Shown here one piece after another: positions 5,842-12,870 of a stretch of DNA of 12,870 nt (positions are counted from its first letter, which is position 1; each line of letters begins with the position of its first letter). A program made the translations under genes and the position numbers. The stretch spans positions 1-12,870 of the forward strand of contig DFST01000142.1 of the NCBI GenBank assembly GCA_002378975.1. The letters run 5' to 3'. This DNA comes from Chitinophagaceae bacterium UBA3430 (lineage in GTDB: Bacteria; Bacteroidota; Bacteroidia; Chitinophagales; Chitinophagaceae). The notes below the pieces were generated by a model, which saw only the letters and a list, made by a program, of their open reading frames with translations, searched no databases and had not been told where the DNA came from.

Positions 5842-8784
5842 ATGAACCTTAAAAACATACAAGACCCTAGCTCTCCCAATCGGGATTTGTTTTTATTGGA
5901 GCGATCCTCTTGGATTCGTTTGTTCATGATATTGTTGCTGATCATACTTCAATGGTCACTTCGTGCTCAGCCACCTACTCGAATAAAAACAACGATCGAG
6001 GCCTCTTTGCGCAATCAAGTTGAGCAAACGATTCGAGCCAGTAGTCGCAAGTTTCAGATCATACCCAATTCCGGGCAAGAAGGACTGCCTACTTCCGTTC
6101 TCGGATATTTTACCACCGATCGTTCTTTTGTTTTCATACAACATGACCGGCTACGGGTCATGATCCTAGAGACCATTGAATCTGAAAGCCATACACCGAA
6201 TGTGGACGGAGCACGATTCACAGCCGGACCCAGTGAGATGAAGTATCGCTTTTTTGATCTGGTATTTGAAGGAAGTTCCCCGTTTTCTGAATTGGAACAA
6301 AAACATCCCTTTGAAACTCGCCGTAACTATCTTCATACAGTTGGAAGAAGTAATGCCGTTCCCAGTTACGGGGAATGGGTTCTGAAAAATGTATATCCCG
6401 GAATTGATATCCGTCTGTATAGCCAACAGCAAGGTCATTTAGAGTTCGACTGGATCCTTTGGCCAGGTGCTGACCCCGGTAAAATTCAGATGCGTTTTGA
6501 AGGAAATTCCGATCTGGCATTAACCGAAAATGGGGCGCTTCGCGTGGGTCTGGGTAATGGGCATTATGACATGAATCTGCCCGAAAGCTATTCTGTTCTA
6601 CCGAGTGGCAAAAAGGCTGTCGACGTTCGATTCCAACTGAAAGGAACCAATGCCGTCGAATTTCAGATCAAGGACACCTACGATCTGAGCCAGCCGTTGG
6701 TGATTGATCCAGATCTAATTTGGGGCATCTTTTTCGATGGGGCGAGTGCAAGCTTCGATGAATATTTGTACGCAATAGAAAAGAATCCGGTTAGTGAATT
6801 AATCTATTGTGCCGGTGCTGCAAACTTGCAAGTTTCTACTGTTTATGCCGCTTCCTTGAGTGGCGCCTACGATGGTACCTTTTCTTCCAATCCCGACGCT
6901 TTTATCTATGCCTTGACACCCGATGGTCAAACGGTTAAATACGCCACCTATTTAGGCGGAACTGGATCTGATATTGCCATTGGGCTGGCCGTTTATGATA
7001 CGGCCGTTTTTGTGACCGGATATACGGCGTCCAGTGCTTTCCCGGTAACAGGCAATGCTTGGGACAATAGCTATGGAGGCAGCATCGATGGATTCATAAC
7101 CGTGCTGAATGATTCTTTGAATCGGATTGTTTATTCAAGCTTTTTGGGAGCTTCCGGCACCGATTATGCCTATACGGTGCGTGCAACGGGTGCCGATGCT
7201 TTTGTGATCTCCTTGCAGGTTTCTGCCGCATTGCCAATCGTAAGCCCGCAAAATTATTTATTGGGCGCAGCCGATGCAACTTTTGGCGGAAGCAATGAAG
7301 CATGGATCGGACGATTTTATAACTATAATCAATTAAATTTTGGAACCTACGTAGGCGGAAGTGATGTAGATCAAATCAATGATTTCCAAGTTTTATCTAC
7401 TGGGTCGATCCTATTTGTCGGTTACACCAAATCAATCGCCGAGGTCAATGCAAGCATTACCCACAACAACAATACACGAACCGATGCTTTATTTGGTCGG
7501 ATCGATGTTCGAGAAGGGCAGGCCATTTTCCAATACATCGAAAAATTCGGGGGAAACAATACCGATAATGCTTGGGGGATTACCTGTTTAGGTGATTCGA
7601 TTTCCATTGTAGTCGGACAAACTACATCCAGCACCGGTTTCCCGCTGGGTACGGGTACCCCTTTTCAGGCTGTAAACGGCGGAGGTACGGAAGCATTCAT
7701 AGCTCGATTCAACAACAACGGGGGCGGCTACAAAGCAAGTTATGTAGGTGGAAGCGGAACCGACATTTTGGTAGCCGTAAGGCCGATCATTCTGGGCGGG
7801 CGAATTGTGTTGATGAGTTTCGGAACTACAACTTCGACCAACTTACTCGTTAATAATTACAACGCTGGCACGTTGTATAGCCCAACCAATGGGGGCGGGC
7901 AGGACATGATGTTCCTGATCTGCGATCAACAGCTGGAGACCAAGTATTACCTATCCTATATTGGCGGATCGGCCAATGATTATTTGGGTAAAACAGGTGT
8001 TCCATGGGGAAGTAATCACATGTATTACGACAGCACGAAATTCGTTTTGTATGTGGGAACGACGACCCATAGCTTAGAAACAACCCATAATACACGGTTT
8101 GTAGGAAGAAATCCTATCTACGCGCCTTATCAAGGTCTTCCCATTTTTGATGCGGTTAAATCCAATGGATCCAACGATGCTCATTTGGTCTTTGCCATTG
8201 AGATCCGTTCTTTCATCATCTCGGTTCTTGCTTCTGAATGGATGGACCTCAAAGTGCACGCCAACGCAGCATGCAAACCCGTGCTAACTTGGTCTACTTC
8301 CGATGAAATGGATGTTTCCTCTTTTGAGATCCAGCGCAGCTACGACGGCATTCATTTTCGGACGATCCAAACACTGGGTGGCAATGCTTATTGGTACCCT
8401 TATACCGACAATCAGATTGATCCTCAAATGAATCAGGCAATCTATCGGATCATGGCGAATAGCCACAAAGGGACTCAGTATTTCAGTGACGATCGACTGT
8501 TCAGAACCTGTAAAAAAAATCGGCCAGGCTTTGAGGTTTACCCAACGTGGGTTAAGGATCACATTACGATTCGAGATGATGGGGGTAGGGTTCGAAGGAC
8601 CCTGCGGGTTGTGATGATCAATGAACTGGGTGTTCGTGTTCAGCAATGGGATTTTCATACCGGTGAGGGCGCCCAGGTGTTGACGTTCAACCGACCACTT
8701 TCCAAAGGCACCTATTTTTTAATCATACAGGATTCTGAGCGCGGGGATCTGCTCCATCGTAGTCGCCTGATCGCCATGAAATGA
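5842..8784 (+). CDS. Exported SBBP beta-propeller protein with Type IX sorting domain
   Basis: This is a 980-residue protein probably exported by Sec and then by the Type IX system to the cell surface or medium. Its function is unknown. The chosen start is ATG 5842, which puts a hydrophobic signal peptide at about 24-42 with likely cleavage after LRA42. Residues about 71-290 resemble the N-terminal domain that precedes SBBP repeats in Bacteroidota (NVYPGIDIRLY, LEFDWILWPGADPGKIQMRFEG, PLVIDPDL). Next come seven units of about 64-73 residues, opened by YLGGTGSD-like motifs at residues 297, 370, 434, 503, 568, 634 and 706. The first is degenerate. A fibronectin-like segment follows (about 801-883), and then a C-terminal domain (about 896-980) with VYPTWVKDHITI and LSKGTYFLII, as in Type IX type A sorting domains. 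No catalytic motif is visible. An adhesion or binding role is only a guess. Confidence 0.85.
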   Translation: MNLKNIQDPSSPNRDLFLLERSSWIRLFMILLLIILQWSLRAQPPTRIKTTIEASLRNQVEQTIRASSRKFQIIPNSGQEGLPTSVLGYFTTDRSFVFIQHDRLRVMILETIESESHTPNVDGARFTAGPSEMKYRFFDLVFEGSSPFSELEQKHPFETRRNYLHTVGRSNAVPSYGEWVLKNVYPGIDIRLYSQQQGHLEFDWILWPGADPGKIQMRFEGNSDLALTENGALRVGLGNGHYDMNLPESYSVLPSGKKAVDVRFQLKGTNAVEFQIKDTYDLSQPLVIDPDLIWGIFFDGASASFDEYLYAIEKNPVSELIYCAGAANLQVSTVYAASLSGAYDGTFSSNPDAFIYALTPDGQTVKYATYLGGTGSDIAIGLAVYDTAVFVTGYTASSAFPVTGNAWDNSYGGSIDGFITVLNDSLNRIVYSSFLGASGTDYAYTVRATGADAFVISLQVSAALPIVSPQNYLLGAADATFGGSNEAWIGRFYNYNQLNFGTYVGGSDVDQINDFQVLSTGSILFVGYTKSIAEVNASITHNNNTRTDALFGRIDVREGQAIFQYIEKFGGNNTDNAWGITCLGDSISIVVGQTTSSTGFPLGTGTPFQAVNGGGTEAFIARFNNNGGGYKASYVGGSGTDILVAVRPIILGGRIVLMSFGTTTSTNLLVNNYNAGTLYSPTNGGGQDMMFLICDQQLETKYYLSYIGGSANDYLGKTGVPWGSNHMYYDSTKFVLYVGTTTHSLETTHNTRFVGRNPIYAPYQGLPIFDAVKSNGSNDAHLVFAIEIRSFIISVLASEWMDLKVHANAACKPVLTWSTSDEMDVSSFEIQRSYDGIHFRTIQTLGGNAYWYPYTDNQIDPQMNQAIYRIMANSHKGTQYFSDDRLFRTCKKNRPGFEVYPTWVKDHITIRDDGGRVRRTLRVVMINELGVRVQQWDFHTGEGAQVLTFNRPLSKGTYFLIIQDSERGDLLHRSRLIAMK
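6730..8170 (+). repeat. Seven degenerate SBBP protein repeats
   Basis: Within the exported protein, units begin with [FYK][FLVI]xGxxxxD-type motifs: FFDGASAS (residue 297), YLGGTGSD (370), FLGASGTD (434), YVGGSDVD (503), KFGGNNTD (568), YVGGSGTD (634) and YIGGSAND (706). Several continue as VTGYT or VGxTT, then a FP step, then GGxxDAF-like text, which is the SBBP pattern. The repetition is in the protein; the DNA is diverged. Seven units would suit a seven-bladed propeller. Confidence 0.75.
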
Positions 8785-8795
8785 GTACGTGTTCC

Positions 8796-8816
8796 TATCT
8801 TCGCTGAACAAGCGAA
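8796..8816 (+). promoter_or_regulatory. Putative pruA promoter element overlapping an inverted repeat
   Basis: TATCTTCG (8796-8803) is one mismatch from TAnnTTTG and identical to the element before prfB. It overlaps a perfect six-base inverted repeat, TTCGCT (8800-8805), GAACA, AGCGAA (8811-8816). The ATG of pruA follows at 8821. The repeat could be an operator or an mRNA hairpin in the short leader. There is no T-run, so it is not an intrinsic terminator for the upstream gene. Confidence 0.35.
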
Positions 8817-8820
8817 TCAC

Positions 8821-10452
8821 ATGTCAATCGGAACCTTTTATTATCCCTTGCCCACGAATGAGCCGGTATTGAATTATGCACCCGGTAGTGCAGAAAAAAT
8901 GGCCCTAAAAAAGGCGCTCAAGGAGTTGAAGTCCACCACGATGGACATTCCCATGTACATTGGTTCCAAGGAAGTGCGAACCGGGAAAAAGGCCGACATA
9001 CGTCCCCCACACGAGCACGCCCATATCCTGGGACAATTTCACATGGGGGAGGAAAAACATGTGAAACAAGCGATTGACGCAGCCTTGGAGGCGCGTTCGG
9101 CCTGGTCGAATATGTCTTGGGAACAACGCGCACACATCTTTTTGAAAGCGGCCGATCTCTTGGCTACTAAGTATCGCCCATACATCAATGCCGCGACCAT
9201 GTTGGGTCAGAGCAAAAACGCCTTTCAGGCTGAGATCGATGCGGCTTGTGAGTTGATTGATTTTCTACGTTTCAATGTTCATTTCCTTTCGGAGATCTAC
9301 AAACAACAACCCATCAGCGGCCCCGGTATGCACAACCGATTGGAGTATCGTCCGCTGGAAGGGTTTGTGCTGGCCATCACCCCATTCAATTTTACTGCCA
9401 TTGGGGGCAATTTGCCAACATCGGCAGCACTCTGTGGCAATGTAGTAGTATGGAAGTGTGCCTATACCCAAATTTATTCCGCTCAATTATTTATGCGGAT
9501 TTTAAAAGAGGCAGGATTGCCCGATGGGGTGATCAATCTGATTTATGTGAGTGGCCCTACGGTGGGCGGAGTCTGTTTCAATCATCGGGATTTTGCCGGT
9601 GTTCACTTTACCGGATCGACGGGTGTTTTCAATAATATGTGGGAGACGATTGGCAAGAATATGTCTCTTTATAAATGCTATCCGCGCATCGTCGGTGAAA
9701 CGGGTGGGAAGGATTTCGTTTTGGCACATGCTTCAGCGAATCCGGATGTGGTGGCCACAGCCTTATTGCGGGGTGCTTTTGAATACCAGGGGCAAAAATG
9801 TTCCGCCGCCTCCCGAGCCTATATTCCTTCCAACATAGCAGAGGCCGTCAAAAAGAAATTGACAGAAGGTGTGAAGAGTTTTCAAATGGGATCGGTAGAG
9901 GATTTTCGCAATTTCATCAATGCGGTTATCGATGAGAAGAGTTTTGACAACATCAAACGCTACATTGATGCTGCCAAGAAAGATCCCAAATGTCAGATTT
10001 TGGTAGGGGGTAAATGCGATAAGAAAAATGGTTATTTTATTCAGCCTACTGTAATTGAAACGAAAAATCCACGTTCGTTGACCATGTGCGAGGAGATCTT
10101 TGGACCGGTGTTGACGATTTATGTCTATCCCGCCGGACAATTTGAAAAAGCAATGGATCTGGTCGACAATACTTCACCCTATGCTTTAACGGGCTCTATC
10201 TTATCTCAAGATCGTGGCGCAATCGATCGAGCAACCACTCGGTTACGTCATGCAGCCGGTAATTTTTACATCAACGACAAACCCACGGGTGCTGTGGTAG
10301 GGCAACAGCCTTTTGGAGGTGCACGAGCCAGTGGAACCAACGACAAGGCGGGGTCGATGTTGAATCTGCTGCGTTGGCTGAGTCCCCGTACCATTAAAGA
10401 AACCTTCAATCCGCCTACCAATTATTCGTATCCCTTCCACCAAGAAGCGTAA
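8821..10452 (+). CDS. pruA: L-glutamate gamma-semialdehyde dehydrogenase (1-pyrroline-5-carboxylate dehydrogenase)
   Basis: This enzyme oxidises glutamate semialdehyde (in equilibrium with pyrroline-5-carboxylate) to glutamate with NAD+, the second step of proline degradation. The 543 residues fit the monofunctional group 1 enzyme, the class that includes mitochondrial ALDH4A1. It is not the PutA fusion. Landmarks are NEPVLNYAPGS near the N-terminus (13-23), TPFNFTA (187-193) with oxyanion Asn190, FTGST (263-267) in the nucleotide site, GETGGKD with Glu293, GQKCSAASR with catalytic Cys327, EEIFGPV (424-430) and QQPFGGARASGTNDKAG (495-511). The usual WKPS at the cofactor site reads WKCA (211-214), an odd substitution. 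No proline dehydrogenase gene is in the window. It starts 36 bases after the SBBP gene, probably from its own promoter, and pyrR follows after 23 bases. Confidence 0.96.
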   Translation: MSIGTFYYPLPTNEPVLNYAPGSAEKMALKKALKELKSTTMDIPMYIGSKEVRTGKKADIRPPHEHAHILGQFHMGEEKHVKQAIDAALEARSAWSNMSWEQRAHIFLKAADLLATKYRPYINAATMLGQSKNAFQAEIDAACELIDFLRFNVHFLSEIYKQQPISGPGMHNRLEYRPLEGFVLAITPFNFTAIGGNLPTSAALCGNVVVWKCAYTQIYSAQLFMRILKEAGLPDGVINLIYVSGPTVGGVCFNHRDFAGVHFTGSTGVFNNMWETIGKNMSLYKCYPRIVGETGGKDFVLAHASANPDVVATALLRGAFEYQGQKCSAASRAYIPSNIAEAVKKKLTEGVKSFQMGSVEDFRNFINAVIDEKSFDNIKRYIDAAKKDPKCQILVGGKCDKKNGYFIQPTVIETKNPRSLTMCEEIFGPVLTIYVYPAGQFEKAMDLVDNTSPYALTGSILSQDRGAIDRATTRLRHAAGNFYINDKPTGAVVGQQPFGGARASGTNDKAGSMLNLLRWLSPRTIKETFNPPTNYSYPFHQEA

Positions 10453-10475
10453 CTTGAAATCGATTTGTTTCTAGT

Positions 10476-11000
10476 ATGCAACCCATTTTAGATACCACGG
10501 CCTACGCGAAAGCTGTTCAACAATTGGCAATCGCACTTTTAGAGCGACATCCCAATCTGAATAATACCGTTTTGGTGGGCATTCAACAGGGTGGGGTTGT
10601 ATTGGGTTGGGACCTGGTTCGTCAACTTCGAAAGGAGTCTGGTTTGCAAGACTTGGAAATGGGCCTTTTGGATATCACCTTTTATCGGGATGATTTCCGT
10701 ACCTCCATTTTAGCGCCGGATCGCATGAACATCCCATTTTCGATTGAAGACAAGACCGTTATCCTGATCGATGATGTGCTTTTTACCGGACGGACCATCA
10801 AAGCGGCCTTGGATGTTCTTTTGGATTATGGTCGTCCGGGTCGGGTTGAGCTACTGGTTTTGGCCGATCGTAAGGAACACCGTCAATTCCCCATACAGGC
10901 TGATTACGTGGCACTTACCGTTTCAACCCAGCGCAGCCAGAAACTCAAACTCCTTTCCGCCGAGGGGGGTGGTCAAACCTTGGTTTTACTTGAATCCTGA
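10476..11000 (+). CDS. pyrR: PyrR-type phosphoribosyltransferase (pyrimidine operon regulator/uracil phosphoribosyltransferase)
   Basis: PyrR proteins bind UMP/UTP and, in some bacteria, pyr mRNA leaders to promote attenuation. Many also make UMP from uracil and PRPP. The 174 residues match the family length. The PRPP loop VILIDDVLFTGRT is at 95-107, LLDITFYRDD at 64-73 is a PyrR hallmark, and DRKEHRQFPIQADYV (131-145) corresponds to the family's DRGHRELPI region with one extra residue. The gene lies directly before pyrB, which supports the assignment. Only 23 bases separate it from pruA, leaving no room for a PyrR-dependent attenuator in front, so its regulatory target, if any, is not visible here. 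The palindrome AAATCGATTT at 10457-10466 sits in the spacer. No Shine-Dalgarno precedes the ATG. Confidence 0.9.
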   Translation: MQPILDTTAYAKAVQQLAIALLERHPNLNNTVLVGIQQGGVVLGWDLVRQLRKESGLQDLEMGLLDITFYRDDFRTSILAPDRMNIPFSIEDKTVILIDDVLFTGRTIKAALDVLLDYGRPGRVELLVLADRKEHRQFPIQADYVALTVSTQRSQKLKLLSAEGGGQTLVLLES

Positions 11001-11007
11001 TTTTTCC

Positions 11008-11015
11008 TAATTTCG
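11008..11015 (+). promoter_or_regulatory. Weak candidate internal promoter element before pyrB
   Basis: TAATTTCG is one mismatch from TAnnTTTG and ends seven bases before the pyrB ATG. By the rnpB spacing it would start transcription at about 11020. The pyrR-pyrB gap is only 22 bases, so co-transcription from upstream may suffice and this may be chance. Confidence 0.22.
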
Positions 11016-11022
11016 TCCTTTG

Positions 11023-11952
11023 ATGCAACTATCTACCCGCCACCTGTTGGGCATCAAAGAGCTGACCCCCTCCGACATTTCCCTCATTCTATCAACGGCT
11101 GAACAATTCAAGGAGGTCTTGCAGCGCCCAGTAAAGAAAGTACCCTCGTTAAGAGACGTTACGATCGTGAATCTGTTTTATGAAAATTCCACCCGTACTC
11201 GTTTCTCTTTCGAATTGGCTCAAAAACGGTTAAGTGCTGATACGTTGAATTTTGCCGCATCCAGTTCCTCGGCCGCAAAAGGCGAAACCTTACTGGATAC
11301 CGTCAACAACATCTTGTCGATGAAAGTAGACATGGTGGTGATTCGGCATAGTTCCAGCGGGGCCCCCCATTTTCTGGCCCAACACATACCGGCTGCCATT
11401 GTAAATGCCGGAGACGGCATCAACGAACATCCCACGCAGGCATTGCTGGATGCATTCTCCATAACCGAGAAATACGGTCAATTGAAAGGGCGTAAAGTCG
11501 CCATCATCGGTGACATTCTACATAGCCGGGTGGCGCAAAGCAACATTCATCTGCTGAATAAAATGGGGGCTGAAGTGGTTGTATGCGGACCGCCAACATT
11601 AATTCCCAAGCACATCCAATCAGCTTGGAACGTTACGGTCAGTTATGACCTGAAAGAAACCTTGAATTGGTGCGAAGTAGCCAATGTACTTCGTATTCAG
11701 CTCGAGCGTCAGAATCAGGTGCTGTTTTCATCCCTGCGCGAATATCGATTGCATTATGGGATCAACCGACAATTGTTGGATGGGTTGCAAAAGCCGATTA
11801 CCGTCATGCATCCCGGCCCGATCAATCGAGGCGTCGAGTTGGACAGCGACGTTGCTGATTCCCACCAATCGATCATTTTACAACAAGTGGAGAACGGAGT
11901 GGCCGTCCGCATGGCGGTGCTTTACCTACTTTCCAATCGCAATCTTGCCTAG
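11023..11952 (+). CDS. pyrB: Aspartate carbamoyltransferase catalytic chain
   Basis: This enzyme joins carbamoyl phosphate and L-aspartate to give N-carbamoylaspartate, the committed step of pyrimidine synthesis in the cytoplasm. From ATG 11023 it has 309 residues, normal for the catalytic chain. A TTG immediately upstream in the same frame is an unlikely alternative. Motifs are the carbamoyl phosphate site FYENSTRTRFSFE (52-64), the loop around SSSSAAKGE with Lys86, EHPTQALLD (135-143), the aspartate-site RIQ at 224-226 and HPGPINRGVE (263-272). The STRTR and HPTQ motifs occur across carbamoyltransferases, while the 224-272 region and the pyrR neighbour point to aspartate. No regulatory chain gene (pyrI) is adjacent, so regulation by PyrR or a PyrI-free enzyme is inferred. 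coaD begins 14 bases downstream. Confidence 0.96.
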   Translation: MQLSTRHLLGIKELTPSDISLILSTAEQFKEVLQRPVKKVPSLRDVTIVNLFYENSTRTRFSFELAQKRLSADTLNFAASSSSAAKGETLLDTVNNILSMKVDMVVIRHSSSGAPHFLAQHIPAAIVNAGDGINEHPTQALLDAFSITEKYGQLKGRKVAIIGDILHSRVAQSNIHLLNKMGAEVVVCGPPTLIPKHIQSAWNVTVSYDLKETLNWCEVANVLRIQLERQNQVLFSSLREYRLHYGINRQLLDGLQKPITVMHPGPINRGVELDSDVADSHQSIILQQVENGVAVRMAVLYLLSNRNLA

Positions 11953-11966
11953 CACAAACCAATTCC

Positions 11967-12446
11967 ATGAGCCGCATTTGTCTATTCCCGGGAACCTTTG
12001 ATCCCGTAACCCTTGGGCATGTCGACATCATCGACCGGGCGCTGCCCTTGTTCGATAAAATCGTAGTAGGCATCGGTTTAAACTCGGCCAAAGCACCCAT
12101 GTTCACTCCAGAACAAAGGTTGAAGTGGATCAACGAGCTATACGAACACGATGCACGGGTGGAAGGGGCGATCTACGAGGGACTAACCATAGATTTTTGT
12201 CGGACGATCGGTGCTCGTTTTATTCTGCGGGGAATCCGTTACGTCAGTGATTTTGAATACGAGAAGACCATTGCAGATGCCAACCGAACGATGGACCGAT
12301 CCATCGAAACCATATTCTTGACCGGTGAGCCGAAGTACACATCCGTTGCGTCCACCATTGTACGTGACATCATCCGAAATGGAGGGGACGCTACGCCGTT
12401 TCTCCCAGAACGGGTGGCGCATTCCATCAGTACACAGCCGATCTGA
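11967..12446 (+). CDS. coaD: Phosphopantetheine adenylyltransferase
   Basis: CoaD transfers AMP from ATP to 4'-phosphopantetheine to form dephospho-CoA, the penultimate step of coenzyme A synthesis. The 159 residues equal the usual bacterial length. Diagnostic motifs are PGTFDPVTLGH at 8-18, which carries the nucleotidyltransferase TxGH motif (15-18), RGIRYVSDFEYE (88-99) in the substrate region, and YTSVASTIVRDI near the C-terminus, the counterpart of the ISSxxVR motif. It follows pyrB by 14 bases with no Shine-Dalgarno and probably shares its transcript. The coding end overlaps the 3' end of the opposing NUDIX gene by 20 bases. Confidence 0.97.
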   Translation: MSRICLFPGTFDPVTLGHVDIIDRALPLFDKIVVGIGLNSAKAPMFTPEQRLKWINELYEHDARVEGAIYEGLTIDFCRTIGARFILRGIRYVSDFEYEKTIADANRTMDRSIETIFLTGEPKYTSVASTIVRDIIRNGGDATPFLPERVAHSISTQPI

Positions 12447-12870
12447 TTAAGGGACGCAGGGAGGGATAGATCTGATCCCAATATTGGGATAGTTGATCGG
12501 TCTTGATCCATCTAGCGTCCTCGATGTCTTCTTCCTGTTGAAGGACTAGAGCTTGTGGTTCGTTCAATCGAAATCGAAACCAATGTGTTTTTTTTAAGAC
12601 CCAATTATTTTCCCACGGGTAGATGTGGAACGTTGGCGGAAGATCTTCGATCCAAGTCGGGTTGGTAAGTCCGGTTTCTTCTTCAATTTCACGATTCGCA
12701 GCTAAACGGGGTGTTTCTCCGGCATCGATTTTGCCTTTGGGAAGATCCCAGGCTCCACGCCGATAGATCAGCAATAATTCGCCAGACCAATTTTCAATCA
12801 ATCCACCAGCTGCCTCTACCCAGGTACATTGATGGGAAGACTGCTTCAACACTTCCTCGGGGGGCGGGGT
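12427..12870 (-). CDS. NUDIX hydrolase, 5' end possibly outside window
   Basis: Members hydrolyse a nucleoside diphosphate linked to another group; the substrate here is not predictable. The Nudix box is perfect: numbering from the GTG at 12852, Gly40, Glu46, then REIEEETGL at 54-62, with WDLPKGK just before it. The frame stays open from that GTG to the right edge, reading Thr-Pro-Pro-Pro-Glu-Glu before it, and no ATG is seen. The real start is therefore probably beyond the window and the protein longer than the 141 residues from the GTG. Bacteroidota homologues often have an N-terminal extension. The gene converges on coaD and the two coding ends overlap by 20 bases, so no terminator fits between them. 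Confidence 0.88.
   Translation of the reverse strand, partial: TPPPEEVLKQSSHQCTWVEAAGGLIENWSGELLLIYRRGAWDLPKGKIDAGETPRLAANREIEEETGLTNPTWIEDLPPTFHIYPWENNWVLKKTHWFRFRLNEPQALVLQQEEDIEDARWIKTDQLSQYWDQIYPSLRPLIRSAVY

Noticed and set aside
8284..8658. 124-codon antisense open frame inside the SBBP gene
   Set aside because: It lies opposite the conserved C-terminal domains and shows no family features.
11020..11022. TTG as the pyrB start
   Set aside because: An ATG follows immediately in the same frame and gives a normal N-terminus.
11684..12001. 105-codon forward open frame spanning the pyrB-coaD junction
   Set aside because: It is out of frame with both well-supported genes and shows no motif.

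Overview
The window comes from a chromosome of the phylum Bacteroidota, possibly near Chitinophagales or Saprospiria, although the order is a guess. Three things point there. One gene encodes a Type IX secretion substrate with an SBBP beta-propeller. Upstream promoter-like elements resemble the Bacteroidota -7 box (TAnnTTTG). No protein-coding start in the window has a Shine-Dalgarno sequence. The content is ordinary housekeeping plus one large exported protein. I see no phage, insertion sequence, CRISPR array or defence system.

Layout. Bases 1-4031 hold a tightly packed forward run: the 3' part of rnr (RNase R), a trans-polyprenyl diphosphate synthase and a CAT-type amino acid permease, with gaps of 15 and 12 bases. 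Next comes rnpB, the RNA subunit of RNase P (4074-4425), whose ends are fixed by helices P1 and P2 and which has its own promoter-like element. Only 32 bases later prfB starts (4458-5550). It encodes release factor 2 in two frames, joined by a programmed +1 frameshift at an in-frame UGA. A 291-base gap with no gene leads to a 980-residue exported SBBP-repeat protein (5842-8784). It is followed by pruA (8821-10452) and then pyrR, pyrB and coaD (10476-12446) as a probable operon. A NUDIX hydrolase on the minus strand runs off the right edge, and its 3' end overlaps coaD by 20 bases.

How the genes fit together. RNase R, RNase P RNA and RF2 serve RNA turnover, tRNA maturation and translation termination. 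The polyprenyl synthase feeds isoprenoid synthesis. The permease and PruA could import and oxidise amino acids, PruA being the second step of proline catabolism. PyrR and PyrB belong to pyrimidine synthesis and CoaD to coenzyme A synthesis. The SBBP protein is probably exported through the Sec and Type IX systems to the cell surface.

The most interesting signals are regulatory and RNA-level. A perfect internal Shine-Dalgarno sits at the RF2 frameshift site although no start in the window uses one. The structurally fixed rnpB 5' end lets the spacing of the -7-like element be calibrated, and this predicts a leaderless or nearly leaderless prfB mRNA. rnpB also carries substitutions at conserved positions.
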